64,000 nt of DNA from Euborellia annulipes (taxonomy: Eukaryota > Arthropoda > Insecta > Dermaptera > Anisolabididae). Shown here in pieces: positions 11,712 to 22,774 of this stretch. Below the pieces are notes generated by a model. That model saw only the letters and a program-made list of their open reading frames with translations. It was not told the origin of the DNA and did not search any database. The stretch covers positions 1-64,000 of the forward strand of contig JAKCPI010014905.1 of the NCBI GenBank assembly GCA_023213315.1. Direction: 5' to 3'. The position numbers and the translations under genes were made by a program. The first letter of the stretch is position 1. Each line of letters starts with the position of its first letter.

Positions 11712-11880
11712 ATGGGTCGTTTTGATAACTTACCTACCCCAACATTAAAATAGCCTCCCTATGGGGAAATTCATGGTGTTTGTCCTTCAGCTATTTTAAT
11801 GCTGAAGGACAAACACCATGTATTTCCCGATAGGGAGGCTATTTTAATGTTGGGGTAGGTAAGTTATCAAAACGACCCAT
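11712..11880. repeat. Long near-perfect hairpin, 79-bp arms, 11-nt loop
   Basis: The left arm (11712-11790) starts ATGGGTCGTTTTGATAACTT; the right arm (11802-11880) is its reverse complement with about two mismatches. The loop is CTATTTTAATG. There is no flanking TSD obvious to me. The structure is equally what a short foldback MITE or an inverted-repeat hairpin RNA precursor would look like. Both arms also carry an internal repeat, CTATTTTAATG, which equals the loop. Confidence 0.85.
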
Positions 11881-12835
11881 CAAAATAAAATTTATATAAA
11901 CAAAATCTCCAACTTGTTTTTTAAATTCTCCATTTAAATCAAAATAAAATTTCTGTCTGCGTCTTGAGGCCCTTGAAAATTTATTTTGATTGAAAAAAAA
12001 AAATACGAATTGAAATAAAACTTATTAAAATGAATGAATAATTATCAAATAGATAATTAAAAAAATAAAATTTATCAGTAGATAAACAAATAATATAATC
12101 CAAAAAAGACTAGGATTACTATAAAATAACATTCTAATTTTTTTGATTACTAATCACTTCCTAGAATATTTTATCTGTTCATTGTAAAATAAAAGCACTA
12201 TTTACATATTTTATGCAGAAATTTAGATTATTATAATTTTAATAAATAATTAACCTAAATAAATAATGATCACGTGGGAGAGACAAGTAATTTAATCCCT
12301 TTTTGTCTACATAATTAGGCAAATTTTAATCGGATCCCATTAGAAACATTAATAAATCCTCCCCCACCCCTAAATATGATGGGAGGGTGGATGGGTTTAT
12401 AGAAAGATTGATTTTGCTTTTAGTGCTTATCGAATTAATTTTACCAAAATATTTGATTTACTTTAAAAATTATTTCCGCATTGCGTCATTGAAGTTTTGC
12501 CTTCATAATGAATTTTTTTCTCTTGTTTGATATTTAATCTTTAAGATACGCTTAAATAGCCTATAGCGAGGTTTTCTCTGAGCCTTCGGATTATGGTATT
12601 TGATGAAAATAGAAATAGGATTAGAATTAGTAAGCATAAATAATCGGAGATGTGAGTGGGAATGAGTGAAATGAAAACATAATTTTTAATCCTCTTTCTT
12701 GGGCTGTTTTCCAATAAATTCTATATTCACTCTTGCTTACTCAATATGCAATTCTAATTTGTATATATTTGTTTTTTTCTTTATACATAAAATTCCGGAA
12801 TATCTTAATGAGCCAGATATGTTTATTTATATCAA
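11881..12835. other. AT-rich sequence, no gene seen
   Basis: Includes a short C-rich/G-rich pair near 12358-12390. No exon, SINE or TIR recognised. Confidence 0.45.
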
Positions 12836-12920
12836 TTGTCAGCTGGGGGCTTCCTCAGACGGGCCCGAGCCAGCTGGAGGGGGAATCCAGGGGGAAGGGA
12901 AATGCTCGCGAGCAAAGTGC
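12836..12920. other. Small GC-rich island
   Basis: An 85-bp patch (for example GACGGGCCCGAGCCAGCTGG, then GCTCGCGAGC) stands out sharply from A/T-rich flanks and is not part of a repeat seen elsewhere here. It could be a conserved noncoding element or a small exon. AG and GT dinucleotides exist nearby but no frame is convincing. Confidence 0.35.
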
Positions 12921-13158
12921 TATTGTCAGTTTTCTTGGCTGAAGTGAGCAACAATATATAAAGGAAAATATAATTGCATAATAATTTATCAAACCAAATT
13001 TATATTCTTTTTGTTTTCGTGTAATTTTAAATAAATATTTTTTTCGTAAATGAAAATGCCTTGGATTCTAAAAATAGTTTATTTTTAGTAAAAACTTGTT
13101 TTTTAATCATTTAAATTTTGACGTTTGCTTTATACGTGGATGCAATTTTGCAAGCCGA

Positions 13159-13421
13159 TTTTTTTTTAACACTCACACTTTTTTCCCATTCACAATCACA
13201 CTCACACACACATTCACACAGTCTTTTCGGCAAATTAGGCCATATAAGACTTTACGATAATCTTCGTTATATATGATAATATCTATTAGGGGTCCGGGCA
13301 TTTCTATTTAAGCCATCTGGTATCCAAATGGCTTAAATAAAATCATCGGACTGCCTGGGTCCGAACCCGCGACGTTTGGTATAGGAGGTAGGCACGCTAC
13401 CTACTATACCAAGCCCGGGGC
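13159..13421 (-). mobile_element. tRNA-derived SINE (family A)
   Basis: Minus-strand copy with head GCCCCGGGCTTGGTATAGT, B box GGGTTCGGACCC, body CCATTTGGATACCAGATGG, GGCCTAATTTGCCG, and a GT-rich then T/A-rich tail on its 3' side (left on the plus strand). Confidence 0.8.
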
Positions 13422-14181
13422 ATTTTGCAGTCTTATAAAGGACATTATGGAGAGTCAGGAAAAATACTCAAGTCCCGAAATTCCTAACTTTACATATTAT
13501 AAGTTCCCTTATATTCCTAAAGGCAGCATCCATTTTCAATTAAATGAATATAGAAATGGCCATTTTATATTATTTTCTATTTAGTCTAACAATAACAAAT
13601 AAATAAATAAAAAATGTTTAAAATACTAATGGCCTTCGACTAAAAGACCAAAATAAAAAAAAAAAATTATTTCCAAATTAAAGAATTAAGCTATTTTTAA
13701 TTTTTTTGATTAAAAAATGTTTTATCGAATAATCCCTTACGACTTATTAGAACAAATAACTTAAATATGTAGCGCCACCAAATTGTTTATCTAAATAATT
13801 AGTTGAAGTACAGTATTTTTAGGAATATTTAATTTAATAATTAAGTCAGCTGATTTCGTAGCTCTGCTTACCGAGTTTTATTCAAGGGAACCAATTATAT
13901 TTTCCTCGAATTAAAAAAAGGGCTCTAAAAGAATCGTTTTATGACTACTTATAAAAATTTTTAGTGTTGTAATAAAATATCTGAGAATTATTAACATTTT
14001 TTTTTCTTTATTCAAAGTAAAAATAAATTCCCACCAAAAATAACTTCCGATTGAACTTATATAAATGAGAATAAAAAATTTTGATAAACAAATTTCATTA
14101 TATTATCAAGAATTTCCTGATTTGAAAAACTTCTTCTTGTGATTGTGACGTAATAATACTTTCTTTAATTTTCAATTGGTT
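13422..14181. other. AT-rich sequence, no gene seen
   Basis: No exon borders or repeats recognised in this stretch. Confidence 0.45.
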
Positions 14182-14446
14182 CTCGGGCTTGGTGTAGTTT
14201 GTACCGCACCTACCTTGTATACCAAGGGTCGAGGGTTCGGATTCCAGGCAGTTCGATGATGAGCCATTTGGATACCAAATGGCTTAAATAAGAATGTCTG
14301 GACCCCAATTTATATACCTGTTATATTCATAATAACGGTTATCGTATAAAGTCTTAAATGGCCTAAGTTGCCGAAAAGACTGTGTGTATGCGTGTGTGAA
14401 TGAGAGTGTGCGTGGAAAAAAATTGTTTTTTAATAAAAAAAAAAAT
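14182..14446 (+). mobile_element. tRNA-derived SINE (family A) with TSD
   Basis: Head CTCGGGCTTGGTGTAGTTTG, B box GGGTTCGGATTCC, body CCATTTGGATACCAAATGG, then GGCCTAAGTTGCCG, GT-rich block and A tail. The repeat TTTCAATTG directly precedes the head and follows the tail, as expected of a target-site duplication from LINE-mediated insertion. Confidence 0.85.
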
Positions 14447-14629
14447 TTCAATTGATTTGTAAATGAAAAGTAGACCATTAAAATTTGATATTTTCTTTTG
14501 GGCTGAAAAAATTTATGTCCCTAAATGACGAAATAACCATTTAGTCACCTGAGATTTATTCTTAACTAAAAGATGACATCTTTCTTTTCGTTTATTCAAA
14601 TAGCACTTGATTTTCTTCCCTTTTCGATT

Positions 14630-14755
14630 TCCGAGAATGGAAGGGGAGTGAGCTGAGCCCTTCCCCCTGATGACGAGGCTTCCCCCACTCCGCTGCCCGT
14701 GCCCTTTCCATTACCCCACTTGTCTTTGCCACCTGTTTGGTACCCGCAATTTATT
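14630..14755. other. GC-rich island
   Basis: A patch with CCCCCTGATGACGAGGC, CTCCGCTGCCCGTGCCC and CACCTGTTTGG in an A/T-rich context. CACCTG is an E box. Candidate regulatory island; no frame supported. Confidence 0.3.
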
Positions 14756-15192
14756 TAATATTAAATTTTATTGGAATATAAAGTAATATGAAAATATTCA
14801 TAATAAACGACGGTGGATTTAATGTGTCCTTTTTTATATTTTATAATGGCTATAAACACAGTTGCCAAATTTCCTATATTTGAATAAAAATTATAAAATA
14901 TAGTTAAATGATTTTTATAGAATAATAATAAATTTAAAAAAAAAAATATAGCAATAAAAATAATTTATAATTTCATATTTTACCTATTAATTTTAAACCA
15001 TAATATAAACAAAATGGAGGGAATATAATCTAAATAACTATTCGATTTTTATCAAGGAATAATAACACCCTAATCATTTCTATTCACTTTTATCTAAATA
15101 GCTCTTTATTTTCTCTATATAATATAATGACATTTTATTTAATATACAAATGTGAATTATTAATAACAATTTAAATAATTAACCAAATAGGT

Positions 15193-15424
15193 CAGGGACG
15201 TATATAGAAATTTTTTTTGGGGGGGGCTGAACTCAAAAATTTTTCTGCGGAAAATTTTTTTTTAAGAAACTAAATTTTTTTTCACACGAAATTCTTTGCG
15301 GAACATTTTTTCCTTTGCGGAACCAAAGTTTTCCATCCTGTGGGAAAATTTGTTGCGCTGATATCTGTATATACCAATATAGGTGTTGGGGGGGGGGCCT
15401 CGACCCCCCTTATATACGCCCCTG
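15193..15424. mobile_element. Short hAT-type MITE with perfect 8-bp TSD
   Basis: The element starts CAGGGACGTATATAG and ends TATATACGCCCCTG. It is flanked on both sides by AAATAGGT (15185-15192 and 15425-15432), an exact 8-bp duplication. A second copy of the family is at 46524-46784. A short plus-strand frame across its right half is incidental. Confidence 0.9.
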
Positions 15425-15432
15425 AAATAGGT

Positions 15433-16270
15433 TCACTGGAGGGTTCGTATTCGGGGAGGACAATAATATATGCTGTCTTTATTTTTTACTTTTTTAAATT
15501 TAAACAATCAGATCATTCCAAAAAAAAACTTCTTTATTTAACAAGCTTAATACTACTCACTTTTGTTATTCGGCACGGGCCCCCTTTGTTAATTTAAAAA
15601 TTGGCCGAGGTATAAAAATAAAATCCAATTTCAATCCTAATTGGAATTTTTCTCGGAACTTCCTCCCTAAGGAATCAACTATATACAGACTTTAATTTAC
15701 CTTCGGAAAACAAACAATTTTCCAAAACGCCATCCAATCTATTAAAATTTTTATAGCAATAATACTACTAAACTTTAAAATGGTCATCTATATTAATAAA
15801 TAAATGAATTTATGCTTTAGAAACTCTTGCCAATTTTTTTCATAATTAATTTCAAGGTTGATTAATTTATTTTTTATTCAGTCATAAGTCTTTCTAACTC
15901 TTTGCTAAAAAGACTCCACAAAAATTCATAATTATGAAATTCCAATTTCCTTAAAGGAATGTAATTATACTCATTTTTACATATATACAATCATTATTTA
16001 TAAAATATTTATATATCTATTTAAAGTTCAAAATTGTATCGGGTTTTAACGAGGAAAAAATTAAATCTGACAGGAATTTTTTAAAAGATGAGGTATTTTT
16101 AATTTTTTTTTACGTGAATTTACCTTATTATTATTGATATTGTTGCTTTTGCCAGTGGAGTACTGTCCTTGTATACGCTACTCCAGTTTGATATACAATA
16201 GCCTTGCTAATGCCACTTTTTCAGGATATTGTAGCAAAAAAAGGGATAAATTAAGAAAACAAAGTGGGTC
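15433..16270. other. AT-rich sequence, no gene seen
   Basis: A block at about 16145-16235 has moderate complexity, but no motif or boundary was recognised. Confidence 0.4.
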
Positions 16271-16506
16271 GTCGGGCTTGGTGTAGTTGGTAGCGTGCTT
16301 ATATACCAAGGGTCGCGGGTTCGGATCCCAGCCAGTCCGATGATTTTATTTAAACTATTTGGATACCAAATCATATCAATTAAAATGCCTGGACCCCCAA
16401 TAGATACTGTATATTCATAAATAACGGTTCTCGTAAAAAATCTTATATATAATTAAATATTAATTCATCTTATATGGCCTAAGTTGCCGAAAAGACTGGG
16501 TATGGG
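16271..16506 (+). mobile_element. tRNA-derived SINE (family A)
   Basis: Head GTCGGGCTTGGTGTAGTTGG with A box, B box GGGTTCGGATCCC, body TTTGGATACCAAAT, and block GGCCTAAGTTGCCG. The 3' GT-rich tail is shortened. Confidence 0.85.
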
Positions 16507-17029
16507 CTATATTAAATTTTTCGGGTAACCCGGCATAGGGTCCGTTTAGTCTGGATTAGCAAGACTCTAATGTATTTAAATATTTCACTTTTTGTACACA
16601 ATATAAAACATAAAAGTTAAGTTGCTGACATTTTTTAGTTTTTCTTGAATATTTATTAATTATTGAATTTAGAGAAAAACTTTTCAAATAAAAATGTGTA
16701 AACTTTTATTAAAGAAGTTTTTTAATAAATTTTTAATAAATTCTTTAGTTTTCATTAAAAAAAAAAAATGCTAAGTTTTTTTTTTAGTTATTCACTGCGT
16801 TATATACTGGAGTTATTAATAAAACATCTACCTAATTGTAATTTAAATGCAACGTTTATACATACGTATAATGTATGTAAAGTTAAGAACATCTGCTCAA
16901 CAAACATTTCTATTTTAATAAGTCAGGATAATTGGTAAAAGTGTTTTATATTTTTAATTAATTATTTAAATAATCTCATCAAGTAGCTAAGTCCTTCTTA
17001 ATCCGCTATTAGTCTAGGTCGATAATGAA

Positions 17030-17420
17030 TCGCGTCTGAGTTGTTATCTAAGATGCTGGGAACACGCTCGTATTTGTTGTCGTCGTGTACGCCGAAAGAG
17101 GGGGAGGAAAACGAAGCGACGTGGCAACACTGCCACCGTCGGCCATCTTGGCTAACGATCGGCTCGCGGCCCAATCAGCGTCCACGCCAGCGTAATGGTG
17201 GGAGGGATAAAAAAAAACGTGGAGGGAGGGAAGTGCGCTATGTTGTTGCATTAGCGGCGACCGCTGTCTCAGTTGACTCGCGAATGCCAAAAGTGTAACA
17301 TATATTAAAGAGAATTGAATTAAAAAAAAAAAAAACCAAACCACGATAAGAAGATTTTGATGGTGTACTGGAGTGTCATCGTTGTGGTGTGGTGATGTGT
17401 GTGTGTTCGGCATTGGCATC
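17030..17420 (+). promoter_or_regulatory. CpG-rich promoter and 5' UTR region
   Basis: The window's clearest CpG-rich segment, with many CG dinucleotides between 17060 and 17290. It holds a CCAAT box (17171-17175, in CCCAATCAGCG) and GGCCATCTTGG (about 17141), which fits the YY1/Pleiohomeotic GCCATNTT site. No TATA box is obvious, as is common for CpG-rich promoters. It directly precedes the first-exon candidate ending in a consensus donor. A small upstream ORF (17360-17395, 11 codons) lies in the presumed 5' UTR. Short frames on both strands here are a by-product of the GC content. Confidence 0.6.
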
Positions 17421-17461
17421 ATGCTCTACCCAAACGAATATCTACAGTTCGCTCTGATACC
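17421..17461 (+). CDS. First coding exon candidate of an unidentified gene
   Basis: ATG at 17421 opens a frame reading MLYPNEYLQFALI followed by the first two bases of a codon (CC), ending at consensus splice donor GTGAGTG (17462). An in-frame stop, TGA at 17358, lies 21 codons upstream, so this ATG is the natural start. The context (ATC before ATG) is not a strong Kozak. If spliced to the exon beginning at 42569, the split codon becomes CCG (Pro) and the frame continues straight into the Arg/Glu-rich peptide. This phase match is the main support. The intron would be about 25 kb. The protein family is not recognised from this short peptide. Alternatives are a chance ORF in a CpG island or a first exon of a different gene. 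Confidence 0.45.
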
Positions 17462-17922
17462 GTGAGTGTTTATCTCTTTATCCCCCTATAGGTGAAAGCC
17501 TTTGTTCCAGGTGAAAGGCATTTACAAGAGAGCCACGTATGTGTGGGTGGGCCCCCGATTTAGCCTCAGACCGACTTCCTGCTAACGAGATTATTCCCAA
17601 AGATAACTGTTCTCTATTTTCAATTCCCATAAAACCAGACTTTACCTTGAACTTTACTTAAATAACTTCTAAAACTCATTAATTTAACATAACAAATACT
17701 AGGCTATATAAAAAAAAAAATTCCAATTATAAATAGGGGCATCTCATATCCAATTTTAAATTTTATTGCTTACAATTAGAAACTCAAATATAATAATACT
17801 TTTAATGCCTTCCACTTGTCCTAAACATGACCGTACGTCATTCTTTCCCAACTTGGTTTATATAAATAATAAATATGTTATGTGATTTGAAATATTTTCC
17901 AAAAATAAAATTAGCAATTTGG

Positions 17923-18115
17923 GCCCTCGGGTAGTTGCTATCGTGCTGGCCTTCTATACCAAGGGTCGCGGGTTCGAATCCCAGGCAGTCCGATGATTTT
18001 ATTTAAGCTATTTGGATACCAAATTATCGTTAGTCTTATATGGCCTGAGTGCCGAAAAAATTGTTGATATGAGTGTGTATGGGAAAAAAGTGTGAGGTGT
18101 GATGTTAGAAAAAAA
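17923..18115 (+). mobile_element. tRNA-derived SINE (family A), internally deleted
   Basis: B box GGGTTCGAATCCC is intact and AGGCAGTCCGATGATTTTAT follows. The segment after the first half of the body palindrome is missing up to TTATATGGCCTGAGTGCCG. It lies in the first presumed intron, about 460 bp after the first-exon donor. Confidence 0.8.
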
Positions 18116-19166
18116 TTAGCATTGTTGCTTTTTAAATTTAATTTGTCTAATTCATTAAAATGACATTATAAAAATTTTCCTTTATTCATGGGTATTAAAG
18201 GAAAAACATATTAATTTTTGGATCAAAACATTTTTTATAAATAACCTATATAGGCCTATTATATATATTTATTATATAATGGCACTAGATTACACTAAAA
18301 AACTGAAAAACATTTTATTTTCTAACCTTTAGACGAAACTTTTATAAATAATCACAAAGCCATAAGCAATTTAGTACAAACTAAAAAATTAAAACTATTG
18401 AAAATGAAAACCAGCCCCCACCACCTGATGAGCTGTACCCTATTTTTTGTTTTTTCATCTCTTGAAGGACATTTAAAATTTAATTTAAATCTAGTTTAAT
18501 CTCATTGTTAATAAATAATGATGATAATTTGACATACAGTAATTATAATTACTCAAAATTTCTTTCCTTATCTAGATTAAAAATACTCTAATGCTTTGAA
18601 ATATAAAATTTTTAATGCATAAGAAATTTTTTATTTTGAATATATAATCAACATTTGTTAAGTACTAACCGTCGTTGGTTAGAATTACTATTTACATTTC
18701 TGTCTAAATATTTCAAGGCATGATGAATTAATTTAATGGAAATTTTTAATTATATTTGGGTTATTCTGAAGGAAAAATAAATTAACCAATAAATTACTTT
18801 AATTTAGAATTTCCAAATAACTTATCGTTATTATTATTATTACTATTTACCGCTTATTGTCCTATTTTTTTTTTCTTTTGTTCTTATCAAGGTTAGATTA
18901 TTCATTTATATATTTAAAAAAAAAAATTTGGAAACTACTTTTCGACGATATATTTAAATTTAGAAGCTGCTATGAATTATTAAAATTCCTCTATATTCTA
19001 AAATATGATTGGGTTAAAAATTATTATTTACACATTTTATAATTAATGCTTTGATAAATTGATCACAAAAAACTTTTAGGGGAAAAAGTTTTTGAGATTT
19101 GTAAAAAAATAAAATAGTGAAAATATTTTCATTTTTCCAATTAATCACATCCCTTGTTCCTTCGTT
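18116..19166. other. AT-rich sequence, no gene seen
   Basis: Very A/T-rich with a short (TTA)n run near 18829-18842. A 61-codon frame at 18857-19042 is Phe/Lys/Tyr-rich and looks like chance. Confidence 0.5.
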
Positions 19167-19849
19167 TTTTACTTTCTCTTACCTATGTATATATGTAATA
19201 TATATATAGAGAGAAAGTATTGGATTCATGTCAAAAATTCGATGTCGAGATTTTGATGGATCTTCACGTTTTGAGGTCCCCTGAATCCAAAAAAGTGGTT
19301 TTCGCGACATGGTCTGTCTGTGTGTGGGTGGGTGGGTGGGTGGGTGGGTGGGTGGGTGTCAAATTTTAAGCATGAAGGAATTGAGCTATGAGGCTGAAAT
19401 TTTATATTTAAGTTAAACACCCCCCGGGACCGGAAAAATAAGCTTTTAATCAAAATCGGCCAAAGAGTACTAGTACTTTACTGATGTACTTTTTCAGTTT
19501 TTTTCGATTTTCTCAAAATTCGCTCTAACGATTTTGATTAAAATTCAAAAATCAATTATTTTTTAGATGCTCTTTCAAATGTATATTCTCGTTTTGCCCA
19601 CAAAATTGTTTGAAGCACACTTTACTCTTGTGCTTCATAGGAAAGATAGGAGAAATGGTTGCCATGGTAACAAAATATAAATATTTTCCCATACTTATAA
19701 ATTTTACATCTGAATTCAAATATTCCCTACTGCCGGGAACTAAATACATGTCGACACAAAAAATCTGGTGTGACAAGCACAGTGCACAACTTTCGATTAC
19801 CGAAGGTAAGAGAAAGTTGTGTGCTGTGCGCCAGTCACACCAGATTTTT
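19167..19849 (-). mobile_element. Hairpin-ended repeat, copy 1
   Basis: Minus orientation. One end is TACTTTCTCTTACC...AGAGAGAAAGTA, a self-complementary hairpin; the other end folds as AATCTGGTGTGAC...GTCACACCAGATT around CTTTCGATTACCGAAGG. Between them lie TCTGTCTG followed by a (GGGT)n microsatellite (19322-19357), GGACCTCAAAACGTGAAGAT (minus strand) and GGAAAGATAGGAGAAATGGT. At least five longer copies occur in this window; none carries a protein. The class is unclear. Confidence 0.75.
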
Positions 19850-20041
19850 TTCTTTATTTTTACGACAATAAAAAACAAATACAAAAAATAATATACATAA
19901 AAACATTAACACCTAGATTAGATATAAAAAACATTATACAAAAAACACTTTAAAACAAAATGGTTGCAATTTTTGCTTTCTCTTACCTACTGTATATAGT
20001 GTATATATTTGAAGAAATAAAGTGGCTGTTATATTGAAACA

Positions 20042-20328
20042 ATAATAGGCGGAAGGAGCGGGCAGCCAGGTAGTTAGTCTCCACGAAATTAAACTCTATT
20101 TAGGAAACAGTTTCGGTTTTAATCAAATGTAACCATCATCAGTCTATTTATCGAGAGTGTGAACTCAAATGACAAAGCAATGCAATCAGCTTATACGATG
20201 TGACAAGTTTGAGATACAAAATTGTTTTGGTTGATAGACTGATGATGGTTATCTATCATTAAAACCAAATAAAGTTTCATTTCGTGGAGACCAACTTACC
20301 TGGCTGCCCGCTATTTCCGCCTCATATT
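20042..20328. mobile_element. Foldback element with CTGATGA motif
   Basis: Left end AATAGGCGGAAGGAGCGGGC, AGCCAGGTAGTTAGTCTCCA; right end is the inverse (TGGAGACCAACTTACCTGGC, TGCCCGCTATTTCCGCC). Inner arms carry CATCATCAGTC and GACTGATGATGGTTA. On the minus strand CTGATGA, GGTT...AACC and GAAAC follow in order (about 20141-20105). Confidence 0.75.
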
Positions 20329-20341
20329 GTTAGTGTATATA

Positions 20342-22246
20342 TGGGTGATTCTTTTACAAACCGAACACTTTCTGACCGACATGTTTTTGATTTGACTGAA
20401 AATTTTTTTTACGGGTTCTATATCGAAAAAAAAGATAGCCATCCGCGAGGATTTTCTTTTTCTTAAATATTTTGGGAATTAGAGAGGGTCGAAAATGCGA
20501 AAATTGATGATTTTCTGCTTAAACGCTCACTTTTAAAAATTCATATCTCTGGTTCTATTTAAGCTAGAAAAAAACTTTTTTTACCATTTTAAAGCTAAAA
20601 GAGTGAACTTTAAGAAAAAAATTGTTCCACCAAAATTTATTAAAGGTTTCACATTGTTATCAACAATTGAAATCTTTAAATCGATTTTTAACAATGGGGC
20701 CCCAAATGTATTACTTTTTTATTATAACCATCGCATTCTACGTAAAATTCTATACCGATAACGGTTTTTTAATCGATGGAGAATCAATTAGTACTATTGA
20801 AAAAAACTCCCGCCAAGTACTCTCATGCGGTAAAATGACGTCATATCAAAAAAAAGAAAAGAAATTTCGGGGGTATTGAACCACTCTTTCTAAAACAATA
20901 TTTAGATTTAATGGAGCTTTTATGGTCAAGTAGCTATGCGTTGCACAAGTAGGGCTATTTTTCGATTTTTTTTTGCCTAAAAAATGAGGTTTTTCGAGAA
21001 AAAAACTAATTTTCGAGTTAATTACTCGGGATTTTTTTATTCATTCTATTAGAGTTTTTCTTCCTGCACAAATCGACATCTCATTTAGTCTGATCTGATT
21101 AGCCGTTCAGAATCTACAGGGGTTTAAACTTTCAAATTAGAATTTACCGCAGCGCGGTAAAATAAAATGATAGGAAAAAAATAAATGGTGAAATCTTTTG
21201 CTGAAAACTCAATCTTTCTAACCGTATATTCATCATAATTATACCTCTTAAGACAGAGGAGTTATTCAAGCCGATAAACTTTTTGCGCTAGGACATGCAC
21301 GAAAAAGTTTATCGGCTTGAATAACTCCTCTGTCTTAAGAGGTATAATTATGATGAATATACGGTTAGAAAGATTGAGTTTTCAGCAAAAGATTTCACCA
21401 TTTATTTTTTTCCTATCATTTTATTTTACCGCGCTGCGGTAAATTCTAATTTGAAAGTTTAAACCCCTGTAGATTCTGAACGGCTAATCAGATCAGACTA
21501 AATGAGATGTCGATTTGTGCAGGAAGAAAAACTCTAATAGAATGAATAAAAAAATCCCGAGTAATTAACTCGAAAATTAGTTTTTTTCTCGAAAAACCTC
21601 ATTTTTTAGGCAAAAAAAAATCGAAAAATAGCCCTACTTGTGCAACGCATAGCTACTTGACCATAAAAGCTCCATTAAATCTAAATATTGTTTTAGAAAG
21701 AGTGGTTCAATACCCCCCGAAATTTCTTTTCTTTTTTTTGATATGACGTCATTTTACCGCATGAGAGTACTTGGCGGGAGTTTTTTTCAATAGTACTAAT
21801 TGATTCTCCATCGATTAAAAAACCGTTATCGGTATAGAATTTTACGTAGAATGCGATGGTTATAATAAAAAAGTAATACATTTGGGGCCCCATTGTTAAA
21901 AATCGATTTAAAGATTTCAATTGTTGATAACAATGTGAAACCTTTAATAAATTTTGGTGGAACAATTTTTTTCTTAAAGTTCACTCTTTTAGCTTTAAAA
22001 TGGTAAAAAAAAGTTTTTTTCTAGCTTAAATAGAACCAGAGATATGAATTTTTAAAAGTGAGCGTTTAAGCAGAAAATCATCAATTTTCGCATTTTCGAC
22101 CCTCTCTATTTCCCAAAATATTTAAGAAAAAAAGAAAATCCTCGCGGATGGCTATCTTTTTTTCGATATAGAACCCGTAAAAAAATTTTCAGTCAAATCA
22201 AAAACATGTCGGTCAGAAAGTGTTCGGTTTGTAAAAGAATCACCCA
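20342..22246. mobile_element. 1.9-kb near-perfect palindrome (foldback element)
   Basis: The left arm (20342-21284) begins TGGGTGATTCTTTTACAAAC and the right arm (about 21302-22246) is its reverse complement, ending in TGTAAAAGAATCACCCA. The arms are about 943 bp each with only a few indels or mismatches, and the loop is about 17 nt. TATATA flanks both ends and may be the target duplication. Each arm has the same 84-codon reading frame (20622-20879 and, inverted, 21693-21965), most simply because the arms are copies. No transposase motif is visible. Confidence 0.9.
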
Positions 22247-22774
22247 TATATATTTATTGAAAGTATCGGATTCATGTTAAAAATTCGATGTCAAAATCTT
22301 GATGTTTTGAGGTTGACCCACAAAATGATCTGTGTTTTTGTGAACAAAATATCTCAAGAACCAAAAGAACTAGGAGGTTGAAATTTTATATTTAGGTTAC
22401 GTATCCTCTTGAGACGTAGCACTAAGCTTTTGATCAAATTCGACCAAAAAGTACTAGTTCTTTACTGATGTATTTTTTCAGTTTTTCTTTTCGATTTTCT
22501 CAAAATTCGCTCCAACGATTTTGATTAAATTTCAAAAATCAATTATTTTTTAGATGATCTTTAAAATGTATATTCTCATTTTGACATTGAAACCTTGTGA
22601 AGCATACTTTATTCTTGTACTTCATAGGAAAGATAGGACAAATGGTTGCCATGGTAACAAAATATAAATATTTTCTCATATAAATTTTACATCTTGAAAA
22701 TCGAATGTACTACTGTCGGAAACTAAATATATGTCGATACAAAAAATCTGGTGCTACCAATCACACCAGATTTT

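Larger units (their letters stand above)
19974..22774 (-). mobile_element. Hairpin-ended repeat, copy 2, split by two foldbacks
   Basis: The terminal hairpin starts at TGCTTTCTCTTACC (about 19974) and is interrupted in its TATATA loop by two foldback insertions (20042-20328 and 20342-22246). The rest of the element resumes at TTGAAAGTATCGGATTCATG (22258) and runs to CACACCAGATTTTG (22774). The far terminal hairpin is reduced. This gives a relative age: the repeat is older than both foldbacks. Confidence 0.6.

Noticed and set aside
13159..13421. CA-rich block near 13.2 kb as an independent microsatellite
   Set aside because: It is the GT-rich 3' block of the family A SINE in reverse orientation, as in the other copies.
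17041..17422. Opposing 85- and 124-codon frames in the CpG-rich promoter
   Set aside because: Long frames are expected by chance in GC-rich DNA; promoter elements and an in-frame stop before the 17421 ATG fit a 5' UTR better.
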